The notes under the pieces are model-generated. The model saw only the letters and a program-made list of their open reading frames with translations, had not been told where the DNA came from and searched no databases. A stretch of 11,623 nucleotides of DNA from Nitriliruptoraceae bacterium. Its GTDB lineage: Bacteria > Actinomycetota > Nitriliruptoria > Nitriliruptorales > Nitriliruptoraceae. Both the position numbers and the translations under genes were made by a program. Positions 1 to 6,474 of this stretch are shown here, one piece after another. The stretch lies in NCBI GenBank assembly GCA_007121975.1, contig SKJO01000360.1, positions 1-11,623 of the forward strand. The letters run 5' to 3'. Every line of letters starts with the position of its first letter. Position 1 is the stretch's first letter.

Positions 1-310
1 CCACGAACCCCGGCGGACGCCCAAAACACTCGCCCACGCGAGTTCCGGCGTCGACGGGCCCCGGCAGACGCCCAAAACACTCGCCCACGCGAGTTCCCGC
101 CCCCACGAACCCCGGCAGGCGCCCAAGCCGCCCGACGGACGCCCAGAACACTCGCCCACGCGAGTTCCCGCCCCCACGAACCCCAGCGGACGCCCAAAAC
201 ACTCGCCCACGCGAGTTCCGGCGTCGACGGGCCCCGGCAGACGCCCAAAACCCTCGCCCACGCGAGTTCCCGCCCCCACGAGCCCCGCCGGGCGCCCAAG
301 CCGCCCGACG
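1..310. repeat. Nested tandem repeat block with five hairpin cores
   Basis: A core with the inverted repeat ACTCGC-CCAC-GCGAGT (6-bp arms, 4-nt loop) occurs at 28-43, 79-94, 150-165, 201-216 and 252-267. The last copy carries one arm change (A to C at 252). Spacings are 51, 71, 51 and 51 bp. Above this lies a larger direct repeat: 1-137 matches 174-310 at an offset of 173 bp with only 5 mismatches by my alignment, so the block grew by segmental duplication. The block begins at the window edge, so its full extent is unknown. No credible coding frame is seen. Function is unknown; it could be an intergenic interspersed repeat family or a transcription stop for an upstream gene. Confidence 0.9.
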
Positions 311-452
311 CTGGACGTGATTCCCCGGCGCGATCCTCGTAGGACGGCGCCCCGCAGCAGCACGAACCGCGCACCAAAAATATTCGACCAAACCTCGACA
401 ACAACCTGCGCGAACCCTCCTCGATCCCCTCACCAACCGGGAGACGAGGAAC
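311..452 (+). promoter_or_regulatory. Leader and probable promoter region of the DUF4397 gene
   Basis: Non-coding stretch between the repeat block and the first gene. It contains a locally AT-rich patch at about 374-384 (CCAAAAATATT) that stands out from the GC-rich surroundings and could mark a promoter -10 area, but no clear -35 is seen at the right distance. A Shine-Dalgarno stretch GGGAGACGAGGA (439-450) lies just before the ATG at 453. Confidence 0.3.
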
Positions 453-1307
453 ATGAAGCGCACGCTCACCGTAGGTCTCGCTGCGGCCGCCCTGGCGGTC
501 GTCCCACTCACCGGCGCCGTCGCCGACGGCCACGGCCTGCCCGACATCGAGGTCCAGCCGGTCTCCGTCCCGACGGCCGATGACACCGCCCAGGTCGTCG
601 TCGTGCACGGCGTTCCCGGCCTCGAGGTCGACGTCCTCGCCGGCGGCGAGCCCGTCCTCGAGTCCTTCTCCTACCGGGACATCGAGGTGCTCGACCTGCC
701 GGCCGGCTCCTACGACCTCGGCGTCGCCGCCGCCGGATCCACCGACGCGATCCTGTCGCTGAGCGCCGACGTCGACGCCGGAACGAGCTACACCGTGGCG
801 GCGTTCCTCGACGCCGACGGGAACCCCACCATCGATGCCTTCGTCAACGAGACCGACGCCACCGGCGTGCAGCCCTTCCACCTCGCCGCCTTCCCCGAGG
901 TGGCCGTGATCGCCGGCGGTGCAGCCGCACTCGACGACGTGCCCAACGGTGTCACCGCCCGTATCGACGTCCCCGGGGGCACGACCCTCGAAGGGGTCGG
1001 CGTCGGCCTGGCCGGCACCACCGACCTGGCGATCGACCTCGGTGAGGTCACCGTCCCCGAGGACACCCTGCTGCTGGTCTACGCACTCGGCCCGGTACCT
1101 GCCGACGACGCGGCTGACGACAGCGCCGACGAGAGCACCATGACCGACGACGCCGACGAGGAGATGGTCGCCCCGTCCGCCGAGCACTCGCCCGGCAACG
1201 CCGGTCTGGCCGCCACCTCGCTGCCGGTCTGGACGCTGATGCTGATGGCGCTCGGCGCCCTGGCACTGGCCGTCCCGGCAGCCGCCGCCGTGCGCTCCCG
1301 CCGCTGA
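453..1307 (+). CDS. Exported DUF4397 domain protein with C-terminal membrane anchor
   Basis: 284 aa. The N-terminus (KR, then a hydrophobic run at residues 6-20, then GAVA|DG) is a Sec signal peptide probably cut after Ala24. Residues about 45-205 carry the DUF4397 pattern: VVVVHGVPGLEVDVLAGG, a YRDIEVLDLPAGSYDLGV strand pair and a TSYTVAAFLD strand, followed by a weaker second half. An acidic D/E/S-rich linker (about 213-243) leads to a C-terminal hydrophobic helix (256-280) ending in RSRR, the layout of a cell-wall sorting signal. No LPxTG is present; LAATS (251-255) sits just before the helix and resembles the LAxTG motif known for class E sortases. The sortase gene directly downstream suggests this is its substrate. 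The function of DUF4397 is unknown; a role at the cell surface is inferred. The start is fixed by the Shine-Dalgarno site and the signal peptide. Confidence 0.88.
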   Translation: MKRTLTVGLAAAALAVVPLTGAVADGHGLPDIEVQPVSVPTADDTAQVVVVHGVPGLEVDVLAGGEPVLESFSYRDIEVLDLPAGSYDLGVAAAGSTDAILSLSADVDAGTSYTVAAFLDADGNPTIDAFVNETDATGVQPFHLAAFPEVAVIAGGAAALDDVPNGVTARIDVPGGTTLEGVGVGLAGTTDLAIDLGEVTVPEDTLLLVYALGPVPADDAADDSADESTMTDDADEEMVAPSAEHSPGNAGLAATSLPVWTLMLMALGALALAVPAAAAVRSRR

Positions 1308-1322
1308 CCGACGTCAACGGTC

Positions 1323-1355
1323 GCTCGGGGGGAGGCTTCGCGCCTCCCCCCGAGC
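1323..1355 (+). terminator. Perfect 14-bp hairpin between the DUF4397 and sortase genes
   Basis: Arms at 1323-1336 and 1342-1355 are exactly complementary, with a 5-nt loop (TTCGC). There is no U-tract after it, which is usual for high-GC actinobacterial stop signals. It lies 15 nt after the DUF4397 stop codon and 24 nt before the sortase ATG, so it could end or attenuate transcription, or stabilise the upstream message and lower sortase output. Confidence 0.7.
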
Positions 1356-1379
1356 CCGTCCCCGACCAAGGAGCTCACC

Positions 1380-2186
1380 ATGACCCGGACCAGGCAGCGG
1401 CTCCTGATCGTCGTCGGTGCGCTTCTGCTCGTGGTCCCACCATCGCTGTGGTACCTGACCCAGCCTCCGACCGACGTCGGGACGCCACCAGGAAGCGTGC
1501 TGAGCCAGGCCCAGCACGCCGCCGGCCTGCGCGCGACCTCCAAGCCGACCGCCGGCGACGCTTCCGGCACACCGCTCGCCGACGACCCCGCTCCGGCGAT
1601 CGACGACCCGACCGCCAACGACCCGACGGCCACCGACCCGACCGCCACCGACCCGACCGCCACCGACCCGACGCCGGATCCGGGAGCGACCGCCGACCCG
1701 GCATCCCAGGACCCTGCGTCATCCACCGACGTCCGGCCGGCGCCACCGGTGTCGATCTCGCTCCCCGCTCTCGGAGTCCGGGACGCACCGGTCGATCAGG
1801 TCGCCCTCGACGACAACGGCGCGGTCGACCTGCCCGACGACGTGCGTCGCGTCGGCTGGTACCGGCAGGGGCCACGACCCGGCGAGCACGGCAACGCCTT
1901 CTTCACCAGCCACGTCGACTCCCGCACCCAGGGGCCGGGGGTGCTGTTCGACCTGCGCCGCAGCGAGCCCGGGGACCCGATCGAGGTCACCCACGCCGAC
2001 GGCACCACCTCGACCTGGCAGGTCGTCGCCCGTGAGCGCATCGTCAAGGGCTCCTACCCGATGGACCGCGTGTTCCGCTTCGACGGGGAGCCCGGCCTGG
2101 TGATCGACACCTGCGGCGGGACCTTCAACGCGGCCACCGGCAGCTACGAGAACATCGACATCGTCTACGCCGTCCCCGCCGCCTGA
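1380..2186 (+). CDS. Membrane-anchored sortase, class F-like
   Basis: 268 aa. An N-terminal basic stretch (TRTRQR) and one transmembrane helix (residues 8-25) precede a long low-complexity linker (about 55-118, with DPTAT repeats) and a C-terminal sortase domain (about 122-266). The catalytic His178 lies in TSHVDS and the catalytic Cys245 in VIDTCGG, followed by a terminal YENIDIVYA strand. Sortases are cysteine transpeptidases that join surface proteins to the wall outside the membrane. The HVDS and TCGG..F...... Y..N...V.A patterns match actinobacterial class F-type enzymes. No Arg follows Cys245, although a catalytic Arg is expected there (see findings). AAGGAG (1368-1373) lies 6 nt before ATG 1380. 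The upstream neighbour has a sorting-signal-like tail and is the likely substrate. Confidence 0.9.
   Translation: MTRTRQRLLIVVGALLLVVPPSLWYLTQPPTDVGTPPGSVLSQAQHAAGLRATSKPTAGDASGTPLADDPAPAIDDPTANDPTATDPTATDPTATDPTPDPGATADPASQDPASSTDVRPAPPVSISLPALGVRDAPVDQVALDDNGAVDLPDDVRRVGWYRQGPRPGEHGNAFFTSHVDSRTQGPGVLFDLRRSEPGDPIEVTHADGTTSTWQVVARERIVKGSYPMDRVFRFDGEPGLVIDTCGGTFNAATGSYENIDIVYAVPAA
1605..1673 (+). repeat. 15-bp tandem repeat encoding the DPTAT linker
   Basis: Units of GACCCGACCGCCACC start at 1605, 1620, 1635 and 1650, with a partial fifth at 1665. The first two units carry single-base changes and the next two are identical. They encode DPTAN/DPTAT from residue 76 on. This is the flexible linker that holds the sortase domain away from the membrane. 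Repeat number could vary between strains. Confidence 0.9.
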
Positions 2187-2209
2187 GCGCCACCCGAGCT
2201 CAGGCGGCG
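2177..2209 (+). terminator. 12-bp hairpin over the sortase stop codon
   Basis: Arms CGCCGCCTGAGC (2177-2188) and GCTCAGGCGGCG (2198-2209) are perfectly complementary around a 9-nt loop. The left arm contains the TGA stop (2184-2186). No U-tract follows. This is the likely end of the DUF4397-sortase transcript. Confidence 0.65.
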
Positions 2210-2284
2210 CGGCGTTGCCGGCGACGTCCGCTGACGAGTAGGGTCCGCTCGTCAAAGCCCGCTCCCGGCCCGGCAGGCACCCTG

Positions 2285-3691
2285 ATGCGCTCGGTGCGCT
2301 CGCGATCGCCGCGGTCCGGTCGACGCGGGATCATGGCGGCTGGGGCCATGCTGCTGCTCGTCGCCGTGAGCGCCGGCTGTGATCCGGCCCCCGACGCGTC
2401 GGATCCCGCGCCGGTCACTCCCCCGTCGGAGACCGATCGGGATCCCGGTGAGCCCGAGCCCGACACCGACCCACCACCCGACGACGAGCTCCCGCCCGAG
2501 GTGGCCGAGCCAGACGATCCCGAGCCCGCCCCCGCCGGACTGCTGCTGGGCTACGTGCTTCCCGAGACCGGCCCACTCGCCTTCCTCGGCGCCCCGCAGA
2601 TCGAGGCCGTGCGTTTCGCGGTCGAGGAGCTCGACGCCGCCGGCGGCGTGCTGGGTCACCCGGTGACGCTGCTCACCGGCGACGAGGCCGGTGACCCCGG
2701 AATCGCGCTGGAGACCGCCGAGCGCCTGCTCGACGAGGGCGTGCACGCGATCATCGGTGCGGCCTCGTCACGGATGTCGCTGGCCGTGGCCGACACCGTG
2801 ACCTCGGCCGGCGCGCTGCAGTGCTCGCCGGCCAACACCGCGGTCGCGTTCAGCACGATGGACCTCGGCGGCCGGTACGCCCGCACCGCCCCGTCCGACC
2901 GGCTCCAAGGTCCGGTGCTCGCGGCCACCATCCTCGCCGACGGCAACCGCAACCCTGCCCTGCTCGCCCGCAACGACGACTACGGCCAGGATCTGCTCGA
3001 CGCCACCGTGCGGGCGCTGGAGGCCGAAGGGGCGGGCGTCGCCCTCGAACTCGTCTATGACGGCGACGCGGTCGCCTTCGACGTCGAGGTGGCCCAGGTC
3101 ATGACCTCGGATGCGGACTCGGTCGCCATCCTGGGCTTCGAGGAGGGGGCCCTGATCCTGCGCGAGCTCATCGACCAGGGGCTCGGCCCGCGCAACTTCC
3201 CGGTCTACGGCGCCGACGGGCTGCGATCCAACGACCTCGCCGGTCTGGTCGACCCCGGCGATCCCTCGGTGCTCACCGGCATGCGCGGCACCGCACCCGG
3301 GCTCGGCGAGGACCCGACCGGGTTCCGGGAGCGATTCCACGCCGCGACCGACCTCGAGGACACCCAGTTCGCCGCCGAGGCCTACGACTGCACGGTGCTC
3401 ATCGCCCTGGCCGCGACCGCTGCGGGCACCACCGATGGCGGCGCCATGGCCGCGCAGTTGGTGGACCTGACCACCGGGGACACCCCGTGCACCGGATACG
3501 CCGCCTGCCGTGACGCGCTCGAAGCCGGAGACACCATCGCCTACCAGAGCGCCTCGGGCGTGGTCCTGACCCGCACCGAGTCCGGCAACGCCGAGCCGGC
3601 CACCGGCCGCTACGAGGTGTGGACGATCGACGACACCGGCCGCGTCATCGTCGACCAGGTCGTCGAACAGGCCGTCGAGTCCGCGCCCTGA
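2285..3691 (+). CDS. Lipoprotein substrate-binding protein, branched-chain amino acid ABC type
   Basis: 468 aa. The basic N-terminus and hydrophobic run (MLLLVAVSAGC) end in a lipobox-like cysteine, Cys32, so a lipoprotein is likely; Ser instead of Leu or Val at -3 is a mild departure. A Pro/Asp/Glu-rich linker (33-84) precedes a type 1 periplasmic-binding fold of the LivJ kind: LLLGYVLPETGPLAFLG, a helix with VEELDAAGGVLG, the GDEAGDPGIALETAERLL segment, VHAIIGAASS, ARNDDYGQD and FPVYGADG. Cysteines near the end (DTPCTGYAACRDAL) could form a disulphide. Such proteins bind amino acids or related small ligands for ABC uptake; the ligand cannot be told from sequence. No ABC permease or ATPase gene is in the window. 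The Shine-Dalgarno site before ATG 2285 is weak (GGCAGG); ATG 2333 is an alternative start that would lose the basic N-region. Confidence 0.85.
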   Translation: MRSVRSRSPRSGRRGIMAAGAMLLLVAVSAGCDPAPDASDPAPVTPPSETDRDPGEPEPDTDPPPDDELPPEVAEPDDPEPAPAGLLLGYVLPETGPLAFLGAPQIEAVRFAVEELDAAGGVLGHPVTLLTGDEAGDPGIALETAERLLDEGVHAIIGAASSRMSLAVADTVTSAGALQCSPANTAVAFSTMDLGGRYARTAPSDRLQGPVLAATILADGNRNPALLARNDDYGQDLLDATVRALEAEGAGVALELVYDGDAVAFDVEVAQVMTSDADSVAILGFEEGALILRELIDQGLGPRNFPVYGADGLRSNDLAGLVDPGDPSVLTGMRGTAPGLGEDPTGFRERFHAATDLEDTQFAAEAYDCTVLIALAATAAGTTDGGAMAAQLVDLTTGDTPCTGYAACRDALEAGDTIAYQSASGVVLTRTESGNAEPATGRYEVWTIDDTGRVIVDQVVEQAVESAP

Positions 3692-3706
3692 GGCGCCGGG
3701 TCAGGG
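3686..3706. terminator. Small hairpin spanning the convergent stops of the binding protein and purC
   Basis: CCCTGA (3686-3691, containing the binding-protein stop) pairs with TCAGGG (3701-3706, containing the purC stop on the other strand) around a 9-nt loop that itself holds GGCGCC. The two genes converge with only 9 nt between them, so one bidirectional stop would serve both. The short stem makes this uncertain. Confidence 0.4.
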
Positions 3707-4594
3707 TCGGGCCAGCCAGGCGTCGAAGGACTCGCCGGTGAGTCGTTCGTAGACGTCGAGGTAGCGCGCCCGGGTGGCCGCGACCACCTCGTCGGGCAGT
3801 GACGGAGCCGGCGGCGTGCGGTCCCATCCGGCCGCCAGCACGTGGTCGCGCACGAACTGCTTGTCCAGGCTCGGAGGGGAGCTGCCCGGCTGCCAGTCGT
3901 GGGCCGGCCAGTAGCGCGAGGAGTCCGGGGTCAGCAGTTCGTCGGCGAGCACCGGCCGGCCGTCATGCAGCCCGAACTCGAACTTGGTGTCGGCGAGCAG
4001 CACCCCGCGTTCGGCCGCGTAGCTGGCCGCGTCCGCGTACAGCAACAGCGAGGTGGCACGCAGGGACTCTGCGAGGTCGCGTCCGACCGTGTCCACCATC
4101 ACGGCGAACGGCACGTTCACGTCGTGCTCGCCATCAGGCGCCTTGGTCGCCGGGGTGAAGATCGGCTCCGGCAGCCGGTCGGCCTCGCGCAGTCCGGCGG
4201 GGAGCCGGACCCCGCACACGGTGCCGGTGCGCTGGTACTCGCGCCACCCGGATCCGGCGAGATACCCGCGCACGACGCACTCGAAGGGCACCATGTCGAG
4301 CCGCCGGCACAGCATCATCCGGCCCTGGAGCTGCGGCGCGCGGTCACGCCATGCACCGGGCAGGTCGCTGGTCGAGGTCGACAGCAGATGGTTGGGCGTG
4401 ATCCCGGCCAGCCGCGCGAACCAGAACGCCGACAGCCCGGTGAGCACCCGGCCCTTGTCGGGGACCAGCGTGGGATGCACCACGTCGAAGGTCGAGACCC
4501 GGTCGGAGGCCACCAGCAGCAGGCGGTCCTCTCCGATCGCGTACAGCTCACGCACCTTGCCCGAGTACACCGGGGTGACACCGGGGATGGCCAT
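3701..4594 (-). CDS. purC: Phosphoribosylaminoimidazole-succinocarboxamide synthase (SAICAR synthase)
   Basis: 297 aa, the usual length for the single-domain bacterial and fungal-type enzyme. It joins CAIR and aspartate using ATP to give SAICAR in de novo purine synthesis in the cytoplasm. Visible hallmarks are SGKVRELY (11-18, nucleotide-binding loop), ASDRVSTFD (29-37), the signature FECVVRGYLAGSGW (104-117), TPATKAPDGEHD (147-158), the second signature LADTKFEFG (200-208) and DELLTPDSSRYW (218-229). GGAGG (4600-4604) lies 5 nt before the ATG at 4594. The gene stands alone, divergent from the mog-like gene and convergent with the binding protein, with no other pur gene in the window. I see no frameshift or missing motif. 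Confidence 0.97.
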   Translation of the reverse strand: MAIPGVTPVYSGKVRELYAIGEDRLLLVASDRVSTFDVVHPTLVPDKGRVLTGLSAFWFARLAGITPNHLLSTSTSDLPGAWRDRAPQLQGRMMLCRRLDMVPFECVVRGYLAGSGWREYQRTGTVCGVRLPAGLREADRLPEPIFTPATKAPDGEHDVNVPFAVMVDTVGRDLAESLRATSLLLYADAASYAAERGVLLADTKFEFGLHDGRPVLADELLTPDSSRYWPAHDWQPGSSPPSLDKQFVRDHVLAAGWDRTPPAPSLPDEVVAATRARYLDVYERLTGESFDAWLARP

Positions 4595-4625
4595 GAGATC
4601 CTCCGGTCCGACGGCGGTGACCTTG

Positions 4626-4660
4626 AGCCTAGGCTGCGGATCCGATCACGGGTCGTGATC
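4626..4660. promoter_or_regulatory. Two dyads in the purC/mog divergent spacer, with a possible purC -10
   Basis: AGCCTAGGCT (4626-4635) is a perfect 10-bp palindrome. GATCAC-GGGTC-GTGATC (4644-4660) is a dyad with 6-bp perfect arms. Read on the minus strand, TAGGCT (4626-4631) fits a TAnnnT -10 for purC and would give a leader of roughly 25 nt; no good -35 is seen. The dyads could be operators shared by the divergent genes. Confidence 0.4.
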
Positions 4661-4696
4661 TTGGGTCGCAGTGCCCGCGCGCCACCCCACCCGCGG

Positions 4697-4729
4697 CCCA
4701 TCCGTGACCCATCCGTGACCCATCCGTGC
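4697..4729. repeat. Three 11-bp tandem repeats upstream of the mog-like gene
   Basis: CCCATCCGTGA occurs three times head to tail (4697-4707, 4708-4718, 4719-4729); only the last base of the third copy differs. An 11-bp period puts each copy on about the same face of the helix, as in arrays of protein-binding sites, but slippage during replication is the simpler explanation. Confidence 0.85.
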
Positions 4730-4749
4730 CCCAGGAGCAGGAGCCCGAC

Positions 4750-5334
4750 ATGCCCAGCACCGCTCGCGATGGCAGCGACCCCCGGGACGCCCGGGACGAT
4801 CCCCGGTGGCGAGCGGCCGTGGTCACCTCCAGCGACGGCGTGGCCTACGGGCACCGTGAGGACGGCTCGGGGGCGGCCGTCCAGGCAGCGCTCACCGCGG
4901 CGGGCTTCGCGGTCGTTCGGCGCGAGGTGGTGCCCGACGATCGCGACCGGATCGCCGCCTGCCTGTCCGAGCTCGCCGACAGCAGCGAGGTCGCGCTGGT
5001 CGCAGTGACCGGCGGGACGGGCTTCGGGCCCCGGGATGTGACCCCGGAGGCGACCACGGACGTGATCGACCGTCACGCCCCCGGGCTGTCCGAAGCGATG
5101 CGCGCGACCGGCCGTGCGGCCACGCCGATGGCCGACCTGTCCCGCGGGGTGTGCGGGATCCGCGGTTCGGTGCTGATCCTCAACCTGCCCGGCAGCCCCC
5201 GGGGCGCGACCGAGAGCCTCGCGGCAGTGCTCGCGCTGCTGCCGCATGCGCTCGATCTGCTCGCCGGCGACACCCGGCGCCATCCCGCCGGGCACGGTGA
5301 GCACGGTGAGCCCGGCACCGTGCCCGGCGGATGA
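4750..5334 (+). CDS. MogA/MoaB-family molybdopterin adenylyltransferase
   Basis: 194 aa from ATG 4750. I prefer this start because AGGAG (4739-4743) lies 6 nt ahead; an in-frame GTG at 4726 would overlap the tandem repeats. The family activates molybdopterin by adenylation before molybdate insertion. Motifs are VVTSSDGVAYGHREDGSG (24-41), the pterin-binding VTGGTGFGPRDVTPEAT (86-102) and LNLPGSPRGATE (144-155). The N-terminal 20 residues and the C-terminal tail from about 176 (His/Gly/Pro-rich) are extra to the core fold, and the tail is encoded by a hairpin. I cannot decide between mog and moaB. A second cofactor gene, moaA, lies at the right end of the window. It is divergent from purC and convergent with the aldolase. 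Confidence 0.9.
   Translation: MPSTARDGSDPRDARDDPRWRAAVVTSSDGVAYGHREDGSGAAVQAALTAAGFAVVRREVVPDDRDRIAACLSELADSSEVALVAVTGGTGFGPRDVTPEATTDVIDRHAPGLSEAMRATGRAATPMADLSRGVCGIRGSVLILNLPGSPRGATESLAAVLALLPHALDLLAGDTRRHPAGHGEHGEPGTVPGG
5285..5330 (+). terminator. 15-bp hairpin inside the last codons of the mog-like gene
   Basis: CCGCCGGGCACGGTG (5285-5299) is perfectly complementary to CACCGTGCCCGGCGG (5316-5330), with a 16-nt loop. The right arm ends one base before the TGA stop at 5332-5334. Only 11 nt separate this gene from the convergent aldolase gene, so the hairpin is a likely two-way transcription barrier. It also explains the odd low-complexity tail of the protein. Confidence 0.65.
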
Positions 5335-5345
5335 GTCGATGACGT

Positions 5346-6395
5346 TCAGGCGATCGTCACCTCGTCGTCGAGGTAGACGTCCTGGATCGCGCGCAGCAGC
5401 TCGGCGCCTTCCTCGCGGGGGCGCTGGAAGGCCTTGCGGCCCGAGATCAGTCCCATCCCCCCGGCCCGCTTGTTGACCACGGCGGTGCGCACCGCCTCGG
5501 CGAGATCAGAGGCGCCCGACGACGCGCCGCCGCTGTTGATCAGCCCCGCCCGACCGAGGTAGCAGTTGGCCACCTGCCAGCGGGTCAGATCGATCGGGTG
5601 GGGGGTGGTCAGCGCATCCTCGACCAGTGGTGAGGTCTTGCCGAAGCCGATGGCGCTGAAACCCCCGTTGTTCTCCGGGGCCTTCTGCTTGATGATGTCG
5701 GCCTCGATGGTGACGCCGAGGTGGTTGGCCTGCCCGGTGAGATCGGCGGCGGTGTGGTAGTCGACGCCGTCGTGCTTGAACGCGTCGTTGCGCAGGTAGC
5801 ACCACAGCACGGTGAACATGCCGAGCTCGTGGGCACGCTGGAAGGCCTCACGGGTCTCCTCGAGCTGGCGCATCGAGCCCTCGGAGCCGAAGTAGATCGT
5901 GGTCCCGACCCCCGCGGCCCCCAGGTCGAAGGCCTGCTCGACGGAGGCGAACATGACCTGGTCGTAGCGGTTGGGGTAGGTCAGCAGCTCGTTGTGGTTG
6001 AGCTTGACGATGAAGGGGATGCGGTGGGCGTAGCGACGGGCCACCGAGCCGAGTACCCCGAGCGTCGAGGCGACCGCGTTGCAGCCACCCTCGATCGCGA
6101 GCTCGACGATGTTGGCCGGATCGAAGTAGTCGGGGTTGGGAGCGAAGGATGCCGCGGCCGTGTGCTCGATCCCCTGGTCCACCGGCAGGATCGACAGGTA
6201 GCCGGTGCCGGCGAGCCGGCCGTGGTCGAACAGTTGCTGCAGCGCGCGCAGCACGTTGATGGGTCGGTCGCTGGCCGCCACGACCCGGTCCACGAAGTCG
6301 GGGCCGGGCAGGTGCAGCCGGTCACGGGAGATGCCGGTGCAGGTGTGACCGAGCAGGTCGTCGGCGTCGTCGCCGAGGAGGTGGGTGAGGTCCAT
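5346..6395 (-). CDS. fbaB: Class I fructose-bisphosphate aldolase, FbaB/DhnA family
   Basis: 349 aa, almost exactly the length of E. coli FbaB (350). It cleaves or forms fructose 1,6-bisphosphate through a Schiff-base lysine and needs no metal. The sequence follows the enterobacterial protein closely from memory: ILPVDQGIEH (69-78), the GCNAVASTLGVLG segment (104-116), KLNHNELL (131-138), GVGTTIYFGSE (162-172), GQANHLGVTIEADIIKQKAPENNGG (221-245), NCYLGRAGLINSGG (277-290) and the end QDVYLDDEVTIA. The Schiff-base lysine is probably Lys236 in DIIKQK. I chose the ATG at 6395 because GGAGG (6403-6407) lies 7 nt ahead and the length fits; the frame stays open further upstream without resembling the family. 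It is convergent with the mog-like gene. Symbol assigned by family resemblance. Confidence 0.95.
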   Translation of the reverse strand: MDLTHLLGDDADDLLGHTCTGISRDRLHLPGPDFVDRVVAASDRPINVLRALQQLFDHGRLAGTGYLSILPVDQGIEHTAAASFAPNPDYFDPANIVELAIEGGCNAVASTLGVLGSVARRYAHRIPFIVKLNHNELLTYPNRYDQVMFASVEQAFDLGAAGVGTTIYFGSEGSMRQLEETREAFQRAHELGMFTVLWCYLRNDAFKHDGVDYHTAADLTGQANHLGVTIEADIIKQKAPENNGGFSAIGFGKTSPLVEDALTTPHPIDLTRWQVANCYLGRAGLINSGGASSGASDLAEAVRTAVVNKRAGGMGLISGRKAFQRPREEGAELLRAIQDVYLDDEVTIA

Positions 6396-6421
6396 GCGGG
6401 TTCCTCCGACAGGCAGCGGAT

Positions 6422-6474
6422 GAGCGGGAACCCGTGCGCGGGACACGCACCAACCGGGTCCCGCTCCCACCGTA
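6422..6474 (-). promoter_or_regulatory. Structured 5' leader of the aldolase gene
   Basis: An imperfect inverted repeat, 6422-6434 against 6455-6466 (12 pairs, one bulged base), encloses a second small hairpin GTGCG/CGCAC (6434-6438 with 6446-6450). It ends 15 nt upstream of the Shine-Dalgarno site of the aldolase gene. On the minus strand TACGGT (6469-6474) could be a TAnnnT -10, which would start the transcript at about the first base of the stem. No good -35 is visible. Confidence 0.4.

Noticed and set aside
1..310. CRISPR array
   Set aside because: The repeated unit is longer than the unique parts, the flanks are themselves repeated, and the spacing is partly 51 and partly 71 bp; no spacer-like unique sequences exist and no cas gene is seen.
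4726..4749. GTG start at 4726 for the mog-like gene
   Set aside because: It lies within the 11-bp repeats, and the better-placed AGGAG at 4739-4743 serves ATG 4750.
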